Source: Cycas panzhihuaensis (Eukaryota > Cycadophyta). Taken from it: a stretch of 64,000 nucleotides of DNA. Below, one piece after another: positions 46,798 through 58,961 of this stretch (position 1 is its first letter; every line of letters starts with the position of its first letter). The notes under the pieces were generated by a model. The model saw nothing but the letters and a program-made list of their open reading frames with translations. It searched no databases and was not told the DNA's origin. The stretch covers positions 151,473,741 to 151,537,740 of the forward strand of contig CM041465.1 in assembly GCA_023213395.1 (NCBI GenBank). Reading direction: 5' to 3'. A program made the translations under genes and the position numbers.

Positions 46798-46853
<56 letters not shown>
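46798..46853. repeat. (AT)n microsatellite in duplicated W repeat
   Basis: A nearly pure AT run at the place where the other two W repeats carry short AT runs. Confidence 0.95.
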
Positions 46854-46858
<5 letters not shown>

Positions 46859-47812
46859 TGGTTTAACATAATACAATTGGAAGTGATCATTTCCCACAAG
46901 TATATTGTGTTATGTGTTTGTACATATTTTTTTATTTATTATTCACCTGCATGTCTTTAATTTCATAGTCTTGTTAAATCCTAGACTTGTGTGTGGCCAT
47001 TTAGTTTCTACAAGTGGTATCGGAGTATGTTTTGCTTGCCCATGTTCTTTTAGTGTTGTCCCTCTAGAGCTTCATTAGTTTCTTATTATAATTATTATAA
47101 AAGGTTTATAGAAATCTTATATTGTAATGGTACTTTCCCTTGAAATATATAAAATGGAAGAAAATATAATAGAATAAGCACTTTTGGATCCTATAACATT
47201 TTTGGAGAAGTAAAGTTTTTTTATTCAAAAATTGTTCTAGTGGAATGAGGTGCTTTGATGTATTGTGATTTATGAGTTGAAATGTGTTATGTGGATACAT
47301 TGTGCCTAGATTATTTTTAAGTTTGTATTTGCTAAAGTGTTTTTTTGAGGATAAACCCTAGTGAGAATCTGGGATAGAGTTGATATATGCTTCAGTGTTC
47401 AAGGTTCACCTAATAGGGCTTGAACATTAAGATCATGCATAGGATCAACCATTCCAACCTATAAGATTTCTAGTTTGGGTTGGTTGCTTTTTATTTGTTG
47501 ATCATGAATAAATAGTGGCAAGTCCCGCGTTTAACCTATTTTTGGTGTCTAGATTCCACACTCTTTAATCCTCTTGGAATGAACATGCAAATTGTTATTC
47601 GTTTAGCCTATTTTTTTGGTGACTAATTCTCTGTATTTTGTTGACTAAAGTTTTATGAGCTTGGCCTTTTTTGGCTTAATGTGATTTGAGTGAACGAGAC
47701 TTAATCCTTGAAGTATCCCTTTGACCTTTCAAACTTGTAGACTTTTCTTGTACAATCCATCCTCACATTTTTTTCTTGCATACTTACAATCCATCAAAGC
47801 ACCCCACATTCT

Positions 47813-48431
47813 TGTTGGGTATTGTGACAACAATTATAGGCCTAAAATTATGGCTTTGTTTTTGTGATTTCCCCTAATCTTTCTCGGGGGTTCCAAGGGC
47901 GGAGCCCCTTGGCCGAGTCTTGAGGTGTGGAACGCCCGCTAGAAGGGGTTCGGGGCGATGGCCCCAATTCAAAAATTGACCATGTAAACCTTATTAAAAT
48001 GCAAAGAGAATCAGGGTCGTACAATGAAAATACCCTAGATTCTATGGTTGAAATTTTAGGTCTTGAATGTCCTCTCATGTAGCCCGTTTTTAGGGCTTTT
48101 CTTATTATGTTGTAATGTTATGCAATGTCTTTGTGAAGAGGGCGTGGTGATTGTTGTTCGAGAGCACTCTGTATACGTGATGTACTATTTTCTCCATTAC
48201 TGACAATAAAGATCAATACCTTTCTGTGTGAATGTTTCCTAGCACCTTCGCTAGGGTTTTACCACGTTATATCGGGTGCACTTGTGATGTTTGGCTTTCA
48301 TTGTCTTGTTACTGTATAATCTCTGGTTTTAAGAACTTGCATGTAATTTGTATGTTTCATTTCTGTAACTAGTTGTAAGAAAGTAATAGATCTTGGTGGC
48401 TGTTAGAGGGTTGGACCTTCTATTCTCAACA
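47813..48431 (+). repeat. Solo LTR S1
   Basis: 619 bp, TGTTGGGTATTG to CTCAACA, flanked by perfect ATTCT copies (47808-47812 and 48432-48436). The uninterrupted X sequence reads straight across. A GC-rich hairpin lies at about 47893-47912 and an AATAAAG signal near 48205. No interior exists, so LTR-LTR recombination removed it. S2 at 58962-59591 is the same family. Confidence 0.93.
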
Positions 48432-48548
48432 ATTCTTGCCATCCATTAATACTTCCACATCTTCTCCTCTTCAGAGGACTTATCTTAAATACTTGTACTT
48501 ATATGTATATAGATTAGTGTGTTTTGTAATAGAGTCTTTCCACCATTT

Positions 48549-49099
48549 TTTTGGAATATTGGAGTGTTGGAATATGTGATATTTTCACATATCTAATGTT
48601 TAATGTAAGATTGTGGCCTCACACAATCCCACACCCAAAGGCATTAATAAATGTGATATGCACACATATTCATGTACACAACCTATTGGATGATGAAAAG
48701 GATTAAAAGATGTTATAGGCTATTAATGAGGTAATCCAATCTATAAGTATATACACACAACACTTGAGAACTTGATAAAGGAGAAAGGATCAAGCTTGGA
48801 GATGTAATTATTTGGAGATCATAATAAATTGAAACTACCAACCCCAACCTTCTCCCATGGTTTTTCCATCTTGGGTTTTCCATATATAAATTCGTTGCCT
48901 TTTGTGGTACATGCTTGTTGATATGTTCATTACTTTATGTTCATGATATTGTTTGATATGTTTACATTACAATGCATTACTACATTTGTGTACATAATCC
49001 TCATGATATGATAAATTCATTATACTTGATTGCTATGCTTCCACTATGCATGATGAATTAATTCTAACATGATATATCAAAGAATAAAAAATTTTAATA
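48549..49099 (+). repeat. 5' LTR of Y
   Basis: 551 bp. The first bases have decayed to TTTTGGAATATT where the 3' LTR has TGTTGAAATATT. Confidence 0.88.
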
Positions 49100-49391
49100 T
49101 GGTATTAGAATCATGGTGATATTGCAAGCCTATTATAGCTTGGTTGTTAGCCATGTTGTAAAAGATCTTGTGGAAATAGATTGAAGCCTATAAGAGCCAG
49201 TTACAAAGCCAATATGAACTAGAAGAAGAATTTGATGAGTCAAAAACCAAGTATGCTAGTGACATGTGACTGAGATTATGGGGCTAGATAAATTTGATTC
49301 AAAGGTGTATACAAGAGACATTGAAAGTTGCAACCTAATGAGTATGTTGTTTATTAAATTTCTGTGGACAATTATTTTAAGCATGTTGGTA

Positions 49392-49392
<1 letters not shown>

Positions 49393-49454
<62 letters not shown>
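49393..49454. repeat. (AT)n microsatellite inside Y
   Basis: A pure AT run of about 60 bp. The short open frames over it code only Tyr-Ile repeats and are not genes. Confidence 0.97.
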
Positions 49455-49457
<3 letters not shown>

Positions 49458-52434
49458 TAGGTTTGAATCTAGTCCACTGAGAGATGACATGATGAGGAGT
49501 ACTATTGCTAGTTACATTCACCAATAAGGTTATCTCCATGCAGAGGTAAGTGAGATTTAGTGGGACTGGCCATCTCACCAAATCGTAATTAGTAGCAGTA
49601 AGATGAGATAAGATTGTTATGAAGACATGATAAGTAAGCTAGTACTCCGTCAGTAATGTGCCAATTGATATGCAAAAAATTTGAAGGTATGTTGTTTAGG
49701 CACCATGATATGTAGCATTTTGAATGAATACACTAAAGAAGGTATGTTTGTTGACATCATATATGAATAGTTGAGAAATTATGATGGCATAATTTTATTG
49801 GACTTATGGCATATGAGGCAATAGTATGTGGCACATAATAAAAATATGAAGGGTTTCAATGTACAATTGATGCTGTCATGACAATTAATTTATGCTTTAA
49901 ATTGCATGATTTGAACAAATGATATAAGGGCATGACAACTTGTTTGCTCGTGCACCCTTGTTTTGTTGATGTTGCTTGCATGTGAGATTGATTTGATGAA
50001 CATATGAGAGGCATGTTGGCGGTAAAAGTAAAGTAGATATGTTAACTATGGTTTCAAAATTCCAATTTGTGATTTGATGAAAATAATGGTTTGAAAAATA
50101 TGCATACGGTTTGCTGCATGATTGGATATGAAAGCATGTTGAAGATGTGTTATGCTAGGGTTTGAAAGAATTTTGTAGTTTGTGGGAAGGTTTGCACAAA
50201 CTAGAATTGAAGAAGATGTAGCGATGCTTTAAATAAAATCTTGCCATTGCGAAGATTATGTATTACTTTGAATTAATCTATTTGCAAGAAGTGCCTTGCC
50301 ACAGAATAACCATTCATCTGCCATTTATGCAAGAAGAAACCTTGCTCATTCGAGATAATTTGCACTTACGAAGCCATAGTTTTCGTCTGTTGTCGTGAGC
50401 TTGCTCAAGCTATTTTGCATCAAGACAGACTTTTCATCGTCGAGCAACCACCAACAACCATTGCCAAAATAAACACAATTTGAGACAACACAAACCACTA
50501 AATTTAGACTATGGGTTGCCACATCTCTTAGATCTAAAAATGGTTGATGCAATAGGCACAAATGACTATAGATTGTGTGGGTTTGCTCACAAATTTTTGC
50601 ACCCTTGCCACTAGTGTAGCTTCGTAGCTAGATATTTGAACGTAGAACAAATTACTGCCTCTAATAGAAAGTATATAGCTCCAAATAGTTGAAATGGCGA
50701 TCGAAGTTTTTTCATGTAGAAACCCTAAATCAAAATTGAATGATCGATGAAATTTTTGAGTTTATAATAATTTGTTTTACAAAGTTTTTCAAAAATTAAA
50801 CTAGATTGGATAATGGTTTAGAATCTACCAGCCCCCTAGACTTTTAATGGTCAATTACATGGAAGACATCAAGTAACCAGTGGCCTAGTCGGAAGGGGGT
50901 AAAGTTGTTTTCTTAAAAAGCGATTATTTTTTAAGGACATATTGATGCATTTTAAGCATAACTTTTCATTTAAGAGTCTATTTTTCGAACCATTACATGC
51001 ATTGGAAAGAGAATTTCGAGATGGTCAAAATGAGTGGTTACAAGGCATGTTTCAAAAATCAGAGGACAAAGATTTTAATGGGTAAAGTTGAGCAAAGTTC
51101 TTTTAATATCATAAAAGTTGCAAACTTTGAGTATTTTGAGTTATGTTTTAGCATCTTTTGAACATTTTAAAGGCTTTCAATCACATGATGATGCATGTTG
51201 ATGACTGCTAATGAAAGAAGAAGTAAGTTTGGTTTAAAATTGAACACAAAGGCTTATTTATGATATTTTAAGGCTCAAAATTGAAGATGTGAGAATATAT
51301 CTAATAAAAATTTGTTGTGGAAATCTTAGCTATGTTGGATATGATGAAAATCCCCCTTAGTAATTAACAGATTTGATAAAGTAGTGTACAACACTAGTCA
51401 AATGCAATGATCGCTTGGTTTATTGCTGATGATGATTTATGACACCACTCGATTTTATTGATTAAGGGCCCAGTTGTTGTTTACAGTTGTTTGTTGGAGA
51501 GATGATAAGTTGTTGATGTTCTTTCCACTTGTTTATGAGACATGGAGAAGAAGTCTCATTTATTTACTTGGCACCAAATCCAGCTGTTAAAGAGTCCAAC
51601 TGATGTTAGATATGTGTTTGTCAGTGAGAAATCTAACTTGTCATGTATAACAAAAGGCATGGGAATGCACTATTTACATTACCTTGTTACAACTAATTTG
51701 ACTTGGCCAGGTGGGACACCTTGTTCCTAGAGTTACTATGTTCACATTATTGATTGTTGGTTGATAAAATTTTATTGATTTTCAAAAGAAAGCTATTAAT
51801 ATGTGTATAGATAGTGACAACACATAAGTTATTTTCTCATATACAAGAGGAAGGATATTCATGCTACTCTTGTACAATATATTGGCTTAACAACTAGTGT
51901 TGTTTTATATGTTGATGAACCACATACAACAAACAACTTTCTAGAGAACTAGCAATTACAACGATTGGTTACCCATATATTTTGGTAGATGGTCGTTGTT
52001 TTATATAGACATTAGTAATTATTTTAGTTCATGAGATTTTTTATGAGATGACAAGTTGACAGTGTTGATGTTTATCGCAACTTTACAAGTGAAGATATGA
52101 AGTTATTGAGGAGAAAACTTCATATAAACATGACAAGTGAAAGTCATGAATTGAGATTGGTTATTTAGTTGATTGATGATAGTTTTATAGGTTTTACATG
52201 TGGTTAGTCATGATTGCTCATAGTTGGTCACAGATAATCACAGTTGACTATAGATGGTTACAACTTAATTGCTTACAGAAGACAAGCACGATATTGATAA
52301 ATTTACATATTACAACTTAATTCAGCTTGATACAGGTTTACAGGTTCTAACATACAGGAAAAGCATGAAAAAATAAAGACCAAGGTTAAAGACTTAAAGA
52401 TTGGAAATTGAAGACATTAAACATTAAGTGGGAG
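49455..52434. other. Interior of Y, no coding found
   Basis: AT-rich sequence without recognisable motifs on either strand. The longest frames are under 75 codons and look like chance. Confidence 0.5.
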
Positions 52435-52985
52435 TGTTGAAATATTGGAATGTTGGAATATGCAATTTTTTCACATATCTAATATTTAATATAAGATTGT
52501 GGTATCACACAATCTCACACCCAAAAATATTGATAAATGTAACATACATACATATTCATGTACACATCATATTGGATAATGACAAGGCTCAAATGATATT
52601 ATAGGCTATTCATGAGGTGATTCGATCTATAAATATATACACACATCACTTGAGAACTTGAGAAAGGGGCAAGGATCAAGTTTGGAAATGTAATCGTTTG
52701 GAGATCATAATAAATCAAAGCTACCAACTCCAACCTTCTCTCATGGTTTTTCTCTCTAAGTTTTTTCATGTATAAATCTATTTTCTCTCATGATGTATGC
52801 TTATGGATATATTCATTACTTTATGTTCATGATATTGTTTAATATGGTTATGTTACAATACATTTTTACATTTGTGTACTTAATCTTGATGATATGATTA
52901 ATTCATTATACTTGATTGATATGCTTCCACTATGCATGATGAGTTAATAGCAACATGATATATCAAAAAATTAAAAATTCCAATA
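52435..52985 (+). repeat. 3' LTR of Y
   Basis: 551 bp starting TGTTGAAATATTGG, aligned throughout with the 5' LTR. Confidence 0.9.
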
Positions 52986-53479
52986 TGTTTGTCCTAGTAA
53001 GCTTGCATTCTCGAACACCTTGCAGACCAGTTTCATCAACCTCTTTGGAAGGTGCAATCTTGCAAGACAATATCTTAGTGACCATCCTGGAGAATTACAA
53101 GTTAATTTTTCTTTTGTTTCTTTCTTTTCTTTAGTAACATGCTTTTGCAAATAACCCTTCGTCACCTTTTTGTTTGAGTCCTAATGTTGGCCAAATCATC
53201 AATAAAGGCTTATACCTATCAAGAAAAAGGCTCGAGTGTAGTTGAGGAACTCTTGCTTTCTCCTCAGGAAAGGAGGTGAAGATCTTAAGTAGACTTAGTT
53301 GGAAGTCACGACTACAACAATCATGGAAGAAAACCAAACCTCATGGATGGATAATAACCCATTAGCATTAGGGGGGTGAGCTATATAAGATACCTGACAA
53401 GGTTGTGGATGCATGTACAAAGTTTTGGGGAGATGGGAGAATCACAAGTGAGCAACATCAATTAAATTTTCATTAATAT

Positions 53480-53990
53480 GCAAGAAGCTTCTTATTACAT
53501 TAATGAATGTTGTTGTTAGGATTTTTGCTTATACTTTGCAAGGCGAGGCTTTGAATTGGTTTTAGATTCTCCCTATTGAGGCAATTACTGATTGGAATCC
53601 CTTGATGAAATATTTCAAATTAAAGTACTTAAGTAAAAGAACTACTTCTTTGATGAAATTATCGTCAAACATTAAAAGAGGGACTAAGGAAAGCATAATT
53701 GACTACACTAGTAGATCTTATGCTTTCCCCTAGGAGGACACCTGATGATCTTCACCTTGCACTTGCTCTTCAGGAGGAGGGGCTTTTGGAAGGCTTGGAC
53801 CTTGATATGAAGTTCCTAGTATATCTCAAAGAGCCTACAAATTTTCAAGCAACTGCATTAGAAATTGAGGGGTTGGAAAAGACAAGATGGAGCAAATTTC
53901 CCTTTCTACCTACATATACAACTAATTCTCTTGAAGCCCTCATTAAGGCAAAATCAAAAATTTAGTTTCTCATGAAGAGGATAAATAAGG
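53480..53990 (+). pseudogene. Gag remnant of X
   Basis: From about 53513 the frame reads VVRIFAYTLQGEALNWF, the Gypsy gag core (R-x-F-x-x-x-L-x-G-x-A-x-x-W), then WNPLMKYFKLKYLSKRTTSL. A following open part (53699-53965) is in another frame, with LALALQEEGLLEGLDLD. A lysine-rich tail continues to about 54060. No zinc knuckle was seen. Confidence 0.7.
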
Positions 53991-54439
53991 ATATTCAATT
54001 ATTAAAGGAGTAGGCAAAACAATTTGACTCTAGGGAAGCAAGACTATATGCTAGGATGAACCTCTCCAAATAAACACTGAGTTTGGGGAGAATTTCACTT
54101 ATCAAGATAAAGAATGAGACATTTATTTTGAAAAACCAATGGATTAGTCCATCTTGAATGAACAAGCTTCCTCTTCAACAACTATGCCTGATGAATTAGA
54201 GGAGAATGTTATCATCTATGTAAGGGATGAGGATGAGAAGATTGGTGCAAATATCATGGACTTAACCAAAGCTCAAATGGCTTAGTAGGGGGTCAAATTT
54301 CACCAGAAAGGCCTAATACTTCCTTAAGAGAGATAAGCCTTATGAATTCTACTAAATTCTCACATTTGAGCTAAAAAGAAAGACTTCCCAAAACATTAGG
54401 AATAGAGGAGCATTAGATAAATGTTGAAATTAATATTGA

Positions 54440-54700
54440 GATAATAGATGTTGATGTCTTCCCACTATAGAAAGCATGCCCCCCTCATGTTTTAGTAAAT
54501 ATTTTAGGCAAATGTGCTATTCATAATGGTACAATAGACTCTATAGTAGCTCATGATGTGATGCCTCATACTGTGATGCAAGACCTGGGTTTGGAATGCA
54601 ATAAAAATCAAGAGAATATAAAAACCATGAATGATCAATTTGTCTTGGCAATAGGTGCATTTAAACATCTAATGAGTTACTCGATTGATTGTTCTAGGTT
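54440..54700 (+). pseudogene. Protease remnant of X
   Basis: The frame reads LGKCAIHNGTIDSIVAHDVM then PHTVMQDLGLECNKNQENI at 54509-54610. This parallels the D-x-G-A/S ... N-x-M-P ... L-G-L pattern of Gypsy retropepsins. The catalytic aspartate position reads N (HNGT), so it would be inactive. No RT follows before the right repeat at 55334. Confidence 0.6.
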
Positions 54701-55333
54701 ATTAGCTACTACCTCAACAATGGTGGTTTGGAAATCATCAACTTATGGTATGATGATGAGGAAAAGATGGGGGCCTAGAACAAGTGTGCCTATAAGTGTT
54801 GGGATGCTCCCTCTAAGTATGAATTTGGTTATCTTATCTAGAGGTAAAAGATTCCTGAACTAGGTGCAAGGAAAACGAGAGATCAAATTGTAAGATCCTT
54901 ATGGTTCATGCACTAAAGGTACCTATGAGGTATTCTCTATAATTGATAATGAACCCTATGAGAAGAGAGCTTTCTGTATTAGATAGTAAAGGGTGTGAAA
55001 AGCCTTATTCATCACAGTCAAATTTTTACAAGCGCATGATAAACGATAAGAGAGATTAGGAGCCCATCAAAGGGTTGGTTCTTTCCCAACATTTGTGCCC
55101 ATGAATCAAACTCAAGATGATGCTCCCAGATCTCGAAACGATAAGGATGAAATTATTCCTTTTCTAGCTAATGAAAGGCATTTCAAACCTTTCATCACAT
55201 AGTTTTCAAGAATCAATCCTTTCTTGTTGTAAATTTTGTACATATATCCCTTAATAGTTGAATAGGACATAGTTTTAATCTAAGTTTACTGTTAAAGATA
55301 ATCATTAAACAAATTGCAAAAACAAAGGAGCCA
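54701..55333. other. Interior of X after protease
   Basis: Short frames only (for example LATTSTMVVWKSST and VPISVGMLPLSMN near 54750). Possibly the decayed end of the protease region. No RT or integrase motif. Confidence 0.4.
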
Positions 55334-57440
55334 ATGTTATCACCCAAATTGTACCATTCATTTTTCACGAAAAATGGAGAAGTCATGTTTGACAACCTAG
55401 TACATGGGACCTCTGGTGTATTTCTTAAAATCAAAGATGAGAAGGGGTCATCCTTGCAAAATAGATATTTAAATGTGGTAGGTTCTCTCATAAATTCCTC
55501 ATGATGACATTGTAGGAAAACACGAGCAAGTTGAAGAATTCAAAGTTCAAGGCTTGTGGAATGTGGGGATAATAGCAGTGCAAATTGTTTCAACATTTAT
55601 AACAAGCAACGTGTGTTGTCAAAGCCATCATGATCCCATGACTCTCTCATACCCATTAAAATTAATTCACCTCAATCATTTAGCTTCACAGAGAAGTTAC
55701 CAATCACTTGCTTCATGTTGTGGTTTAGTGGTTGTCTTGTTATGTATTATTGATGATCACCCTGCATATACTATTCGTCATTCTCAAAGATCATCTAGAC
55801 AAAAGAATTTTGTAGAGAGATGGAGAAGCCTTTTTCAATTATGATTCAAGTGATCCTCATGGAAGTGGTAAATCTTGTTAGAATTATTCGTGAAATTGCA
55901 CTTGAGTGGTTCAATGAAGTTGTTCATCACGCGTTTTGGGATCCAAGTTTGATGTAGGGTAAGGTGATACCTAAGGTCATTCTACAATGTGCACAAAGAC
56001 ACATTTTTAGTCAAAAGCTAGTTAAGAATTCAAATGCTCGCATAGTTTATGATCAAATCTTTATTAGCCTCACTGGAATTTTTGGCCTTTTGAGCTCATT
56101 CATGCATTGCAATTATGCAAAGAACCTTTATAACAATGTAGTGAGAGTATTTAGGAAAGGACATCATGGTTTAATGATTTAAAATTTAAAAGCCTCTCTT
56201 ACTCATGCATTGCCATGGGGAAGTTAAGCCTAGGAATTAGCTAAAGATGAAAGGGCAGGTTGAAGGCGTTTTGATCTCTATGGCAAAAAGTCCTCTACCA
56301 AGTATTCCTTTAGTATACACTTGGATGATTCTAAAAATAGAGTATGCATGTCCATAAAAAATCGTCAACTATGTGTAGAATCTAGAGATGAAATACTTAT
56401 TCATCATAATTAACAACTTGAATCATTCCACACTTATTATGGAATATATGTATTCACTCTCAAGCTCTGAAAAGTTGTTTGCTACATTGCCCCTCCAGAG
56501 CTTCATTACTTCTCTATTAGAATTATTGTAAAAGATTTCTGGAAATCTTATTTTGTAATAGTACTTCTCCTTGAGATGTATAGAAGGGAAGAGAATGTAA
56601 TAGAATAGAGACTTTTGGATATTGTAACATTTTTGGAGAAGTAAAATAAAGCTTTTTTTTGTCAAAAACAATTTTAGTGAAATGAGGTGCTTTGATACAT
56701 TGTGATTTATGAGTTGAAATGTGTTATGTGGATACATTTTGCCTGGATTATTTTTGAGTTTGTATTTACTAAAGTGTTTCTTTAAGGATAAACCCTAGTG
56801 AGAATCTAGGGAAGAGTTGATATATGTATAAGTGCTTGAGGTTTGTATAATAGGCCTTGAACATTAAGATCATGTATAGGACCAACCTTTCCAACCTTAA
56901 AGATTTTTGGTCTAGTTGGCCACTTTCCTTCTGTTGATTGTTAATGAACAATGGTGAGTCTGGCATTTAGCCTCTTCTTGGTGTCCAAATTCCCCACACA
57001 GTAATCCTCTTGAATGAGCATGTAGACCATTATTCATTTAACCTATTTTCTGGCAAGTTATTCTCCTTGTTTTATTGATTAAAGTTTCATGAGCTTGACC
57101 TTTTCCGGATTAATGTGATTTGAGTCAATAGGACTTAATCTTTGAAGTATCCCTTTGCCCTTTCAAGCTTGTAGACTTTCCTTGCACAATCCATCCTTGC
57201 AACACCTTTGTCCCACATACCCATAATCCATTTAAACTCCCTACATTCTCTCCATTTATTAGTACCCCCATATCTTCTCCTCTTTGGAGGACTTACCTTA
57301 AACACTTGCACCTATATGTATATAGACCCTTCTGTTTTGTAATGGAATTTTCCCACCATTTATTTCTGTAAACTTGCATTCTCAAACACCTTGCAAACTA
57401 GTTTTGTCAACCTCTTTGGAAGGTGCAATCTTGTGGGGCA
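55334..57440 (+). repeat. Right repeat of X
   Basis: The uninterrupted copy of the left repeat; it served as reference for placing W, S1 and Y. It contains open frames also present in the left copy (for example 55964-56182, ending KGHHGLMI), which may be coincidence. Confidence 0.82.
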
Positions 57441-58412
57441 AAAGGTCTCTCGCACTTGTTCCAGGGATGTGTTCTCCTAGTTTTAAATCTCCAATTGAAA
57501 TTAACTAAGTGCTCTAGGTTTTTGCATTCAAATCTCTATGGTTTTGTGCATGTTGTGCAACAAATGGGAATTTAAATCCCTAGGCACTTTGCTCCATGCC
57601 AATGGAAAATGTCTTGCTTGGCTATTTGAATTTTAGATCTCTTTTGCCCGCTCTTGGTTGTTCACTTTGTTCAAATGATACACCAATAGTAATTAGTAGT
57701 TTGTGTTTGGTTTAGATGCATTGTTGCTCACATCTGTGATGGATATGGCTCTGTTTGATTGCCTGTGACTAGGGTTTGTGAACTTGGTAGTGATTGACTT
57801 ATATTGAGCAATTCACTTAGCTATGTGATTTGGGAGAGTTTTGACCCCTTGGTCCCGAGCCAGACCAATTGAAGAACGACACATCAAGGGTGGTTTTTAG
57901 GATAAGCAATGACCAGTTGGATGACTTCTAACTTGGCAAGTTTTAATGGAGAACACCAATTAGAGGAGGATTGATTAGAAGGCTTGAAAATGCAGTCCAA
58001 CAGAGCCACCATTGGTGGGCGTGGCCATTGATTAAGGGGCTGATGGAGGATAATAAGAAGTTGAAGAATGGCAGTAGAGATCTATGTCTTGCTACACATA
58101 GATTGTGCATACACTAGTTTCAAGGATGAAGCACCCAAAAGCGAGGTACAAACACACAACTAATGGTAGACAATGTAGGGACATGGAGCAATAGGAAAAT
58201 AGTAGATGAACAACATAGAAATGAAGGGTAAAACACAACGAATAACACAAAATTAGGGGTTAAAACATGAAAGACACAAGTGTAACAAACATGAAAGACA
58301 CAAGTGTAATAACAGAACATGTATAAGGAACACAAAATGGAAATGTGGGCATGAGATGGAAAACAAATGATAACAATTGATTGTGAATCAATAGTCTAGT
58401 TGTAATACCACT
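57441..58412. other. 5' interior of Z, no gene recognised
   Basis: It should be Z's leader on the minus strand. No credible frame. A small direct repeat of AACATGAAAGACACAAGTGT lies near 58264-58309. The primer-site-like TGGTATTACAACTAG is at the right edge. Confidence 0.4.
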
Positions 58413-58661
58413 TGAAGGGATCCTTGTGTCAGATCCACTTCGTAAGCCTAAGAAGAAAAGTCAAATAATAAGCCAAGTACAAGGACAAGTCCCCCCAAAG
58501 AGTCAAGCTCCCAAATGTAGATCCACGATGATTAAGAATGAAGGATCAAGACCCTTATATAGCCATCAAAATCCTCCTTTCCAAAAAATAAGACTTTTTG
58601 TTATTATAATATTAATTAATTTAATTTGTCCTCTAGGATTTTGTGGATTAAGTTCGCAACA
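58413..58661 (-). repeat. 5' LTR of Z
   Basis: 249 bp homologous to 39829-40057. Its inner side carries the minus-strand primer-binding-site-like motif. Confidence 0.82.
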
Positions 58662-58763
58662 TAAGCATACCACGACAGATAAGCACAATATTATAACACA
58701 TAGAGGAGTTCCAAAGTTTACAAAATATTTTTCCTACTCAGTTGGGTAAAAAAATTGTATTAT

Positions 58764-58961
58764 AGGCTTAGCTAGGAGGTATTAGACAGAATATCTAGTT
58801 ATGGCTAAAAACCTTACAGATCAATAAATTGAGGCAAGCCATCATTAGAGCTTGAATCTTGGATGTAGAGTTCTATGCCAATAGCTAGCTAGCATTCCCT
58901 AGGAGAGATGATAAGACCCACCAAATCGACATCCAAGAAGGATCCTTGCAAAGATAACTAG
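58764..58961 (+). repeat. 198-bp direct repeat, left of S2
   Basis: Starts AGGCTTAGCTAGG and ends GATAACTAG, directly before S2. It differs from 59592-59789 at about 5 positions, with no indels. Confidence 0.97.

Larger units (their letters stand above)
46142..48478 (+). repeat. Tandem duplication, copy 2 (contains S1)
   Basis: It repeats the order of copy 1: W interior, a third W terminal repeat (from about 46635, with the same 40-bp extension) and X sequence. Solo LTR S1 interrupts it at 47813. The internal AT run in the W repeat has grown to about 56 bp here (46798-46853), against about 10 bp in copy 1. Confidence 0.9.
48549..52985 (+). mobile_element. Non-coding LTR element Y
   Basis: LTRs 48549-49099 and 52435-52985 are both 551 bp. 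TGGTATTAGAATCATGG at 49100 is the primer site and AAGTGGGAG precedes the right LTR. Flanks CATTT (48544-48548) and TGTTT (52986-52990) match at 3 of 5 with two transitions. The 3.3-kb interior has no gag or pol motif and no long credible frame, only an AT microsatellite and AT-rich sequence. A LARD-like non-autonomous element. Confidence 0.87.
41375..57440 (+). mobile_element. Element X: about 2-kb direct repeats around gag and protease remnants
   Basis: Two long direct repeats begin TGTTA(C/T)CACC at 41375 and 55334 and end near GGAAGGTGCAATCTTG (about 53050 and 57435). The left repeat is spread over about 11.7 kb by W, a tandem duplication, S1 and Y; without them it would be about 2 kb, like the right one. 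Between the repeats, 53060-55333 carries plus-strand Gypsy-type gag and protease but no RT or integrase. Reading the repeats as LTRs is inference, since no clear target duplication or primer site was found. Confidence 0.62.
39829..58661 (-). mobile_element. Element Z, minus strand, short LTRs, 18.8 kb with nested inserts
   Basis: A short LTR pair, 39829-40057 and 58413-58661, is bounded by TGAAGG and (C/T)ACAACA or CGCAACA. Flanks TAGGC (39824-39828) and TAAGC (58662-58666) match at 4 of 5. The right LTR is followed on the minus strand by TGGTATTACAACTAG (primer site) and the left LTR is preceded by AAGGGGCAGAGG (purine tract), so orientation is minus. C's gag ends at one target copy and resumes at the other, which supports this outer boundary. 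X and its nested inserts fill about 16 kb of the 18.8 kb. Confidence 0.78.

Noticed and set aside
45391-47300. Minus-strand 64-codon frame MYPHNTFQLINHN present at 45391, 47106 and 56423
   Set aside because: Its recurrence is explained by the duplicated X repeat. Differences include indels and there is no supporting motif, so I do not call a gene.
49266-49581. Small frames with poly Tyr-Ile tails
   Set aside because: They run through the AT microsatellite only.
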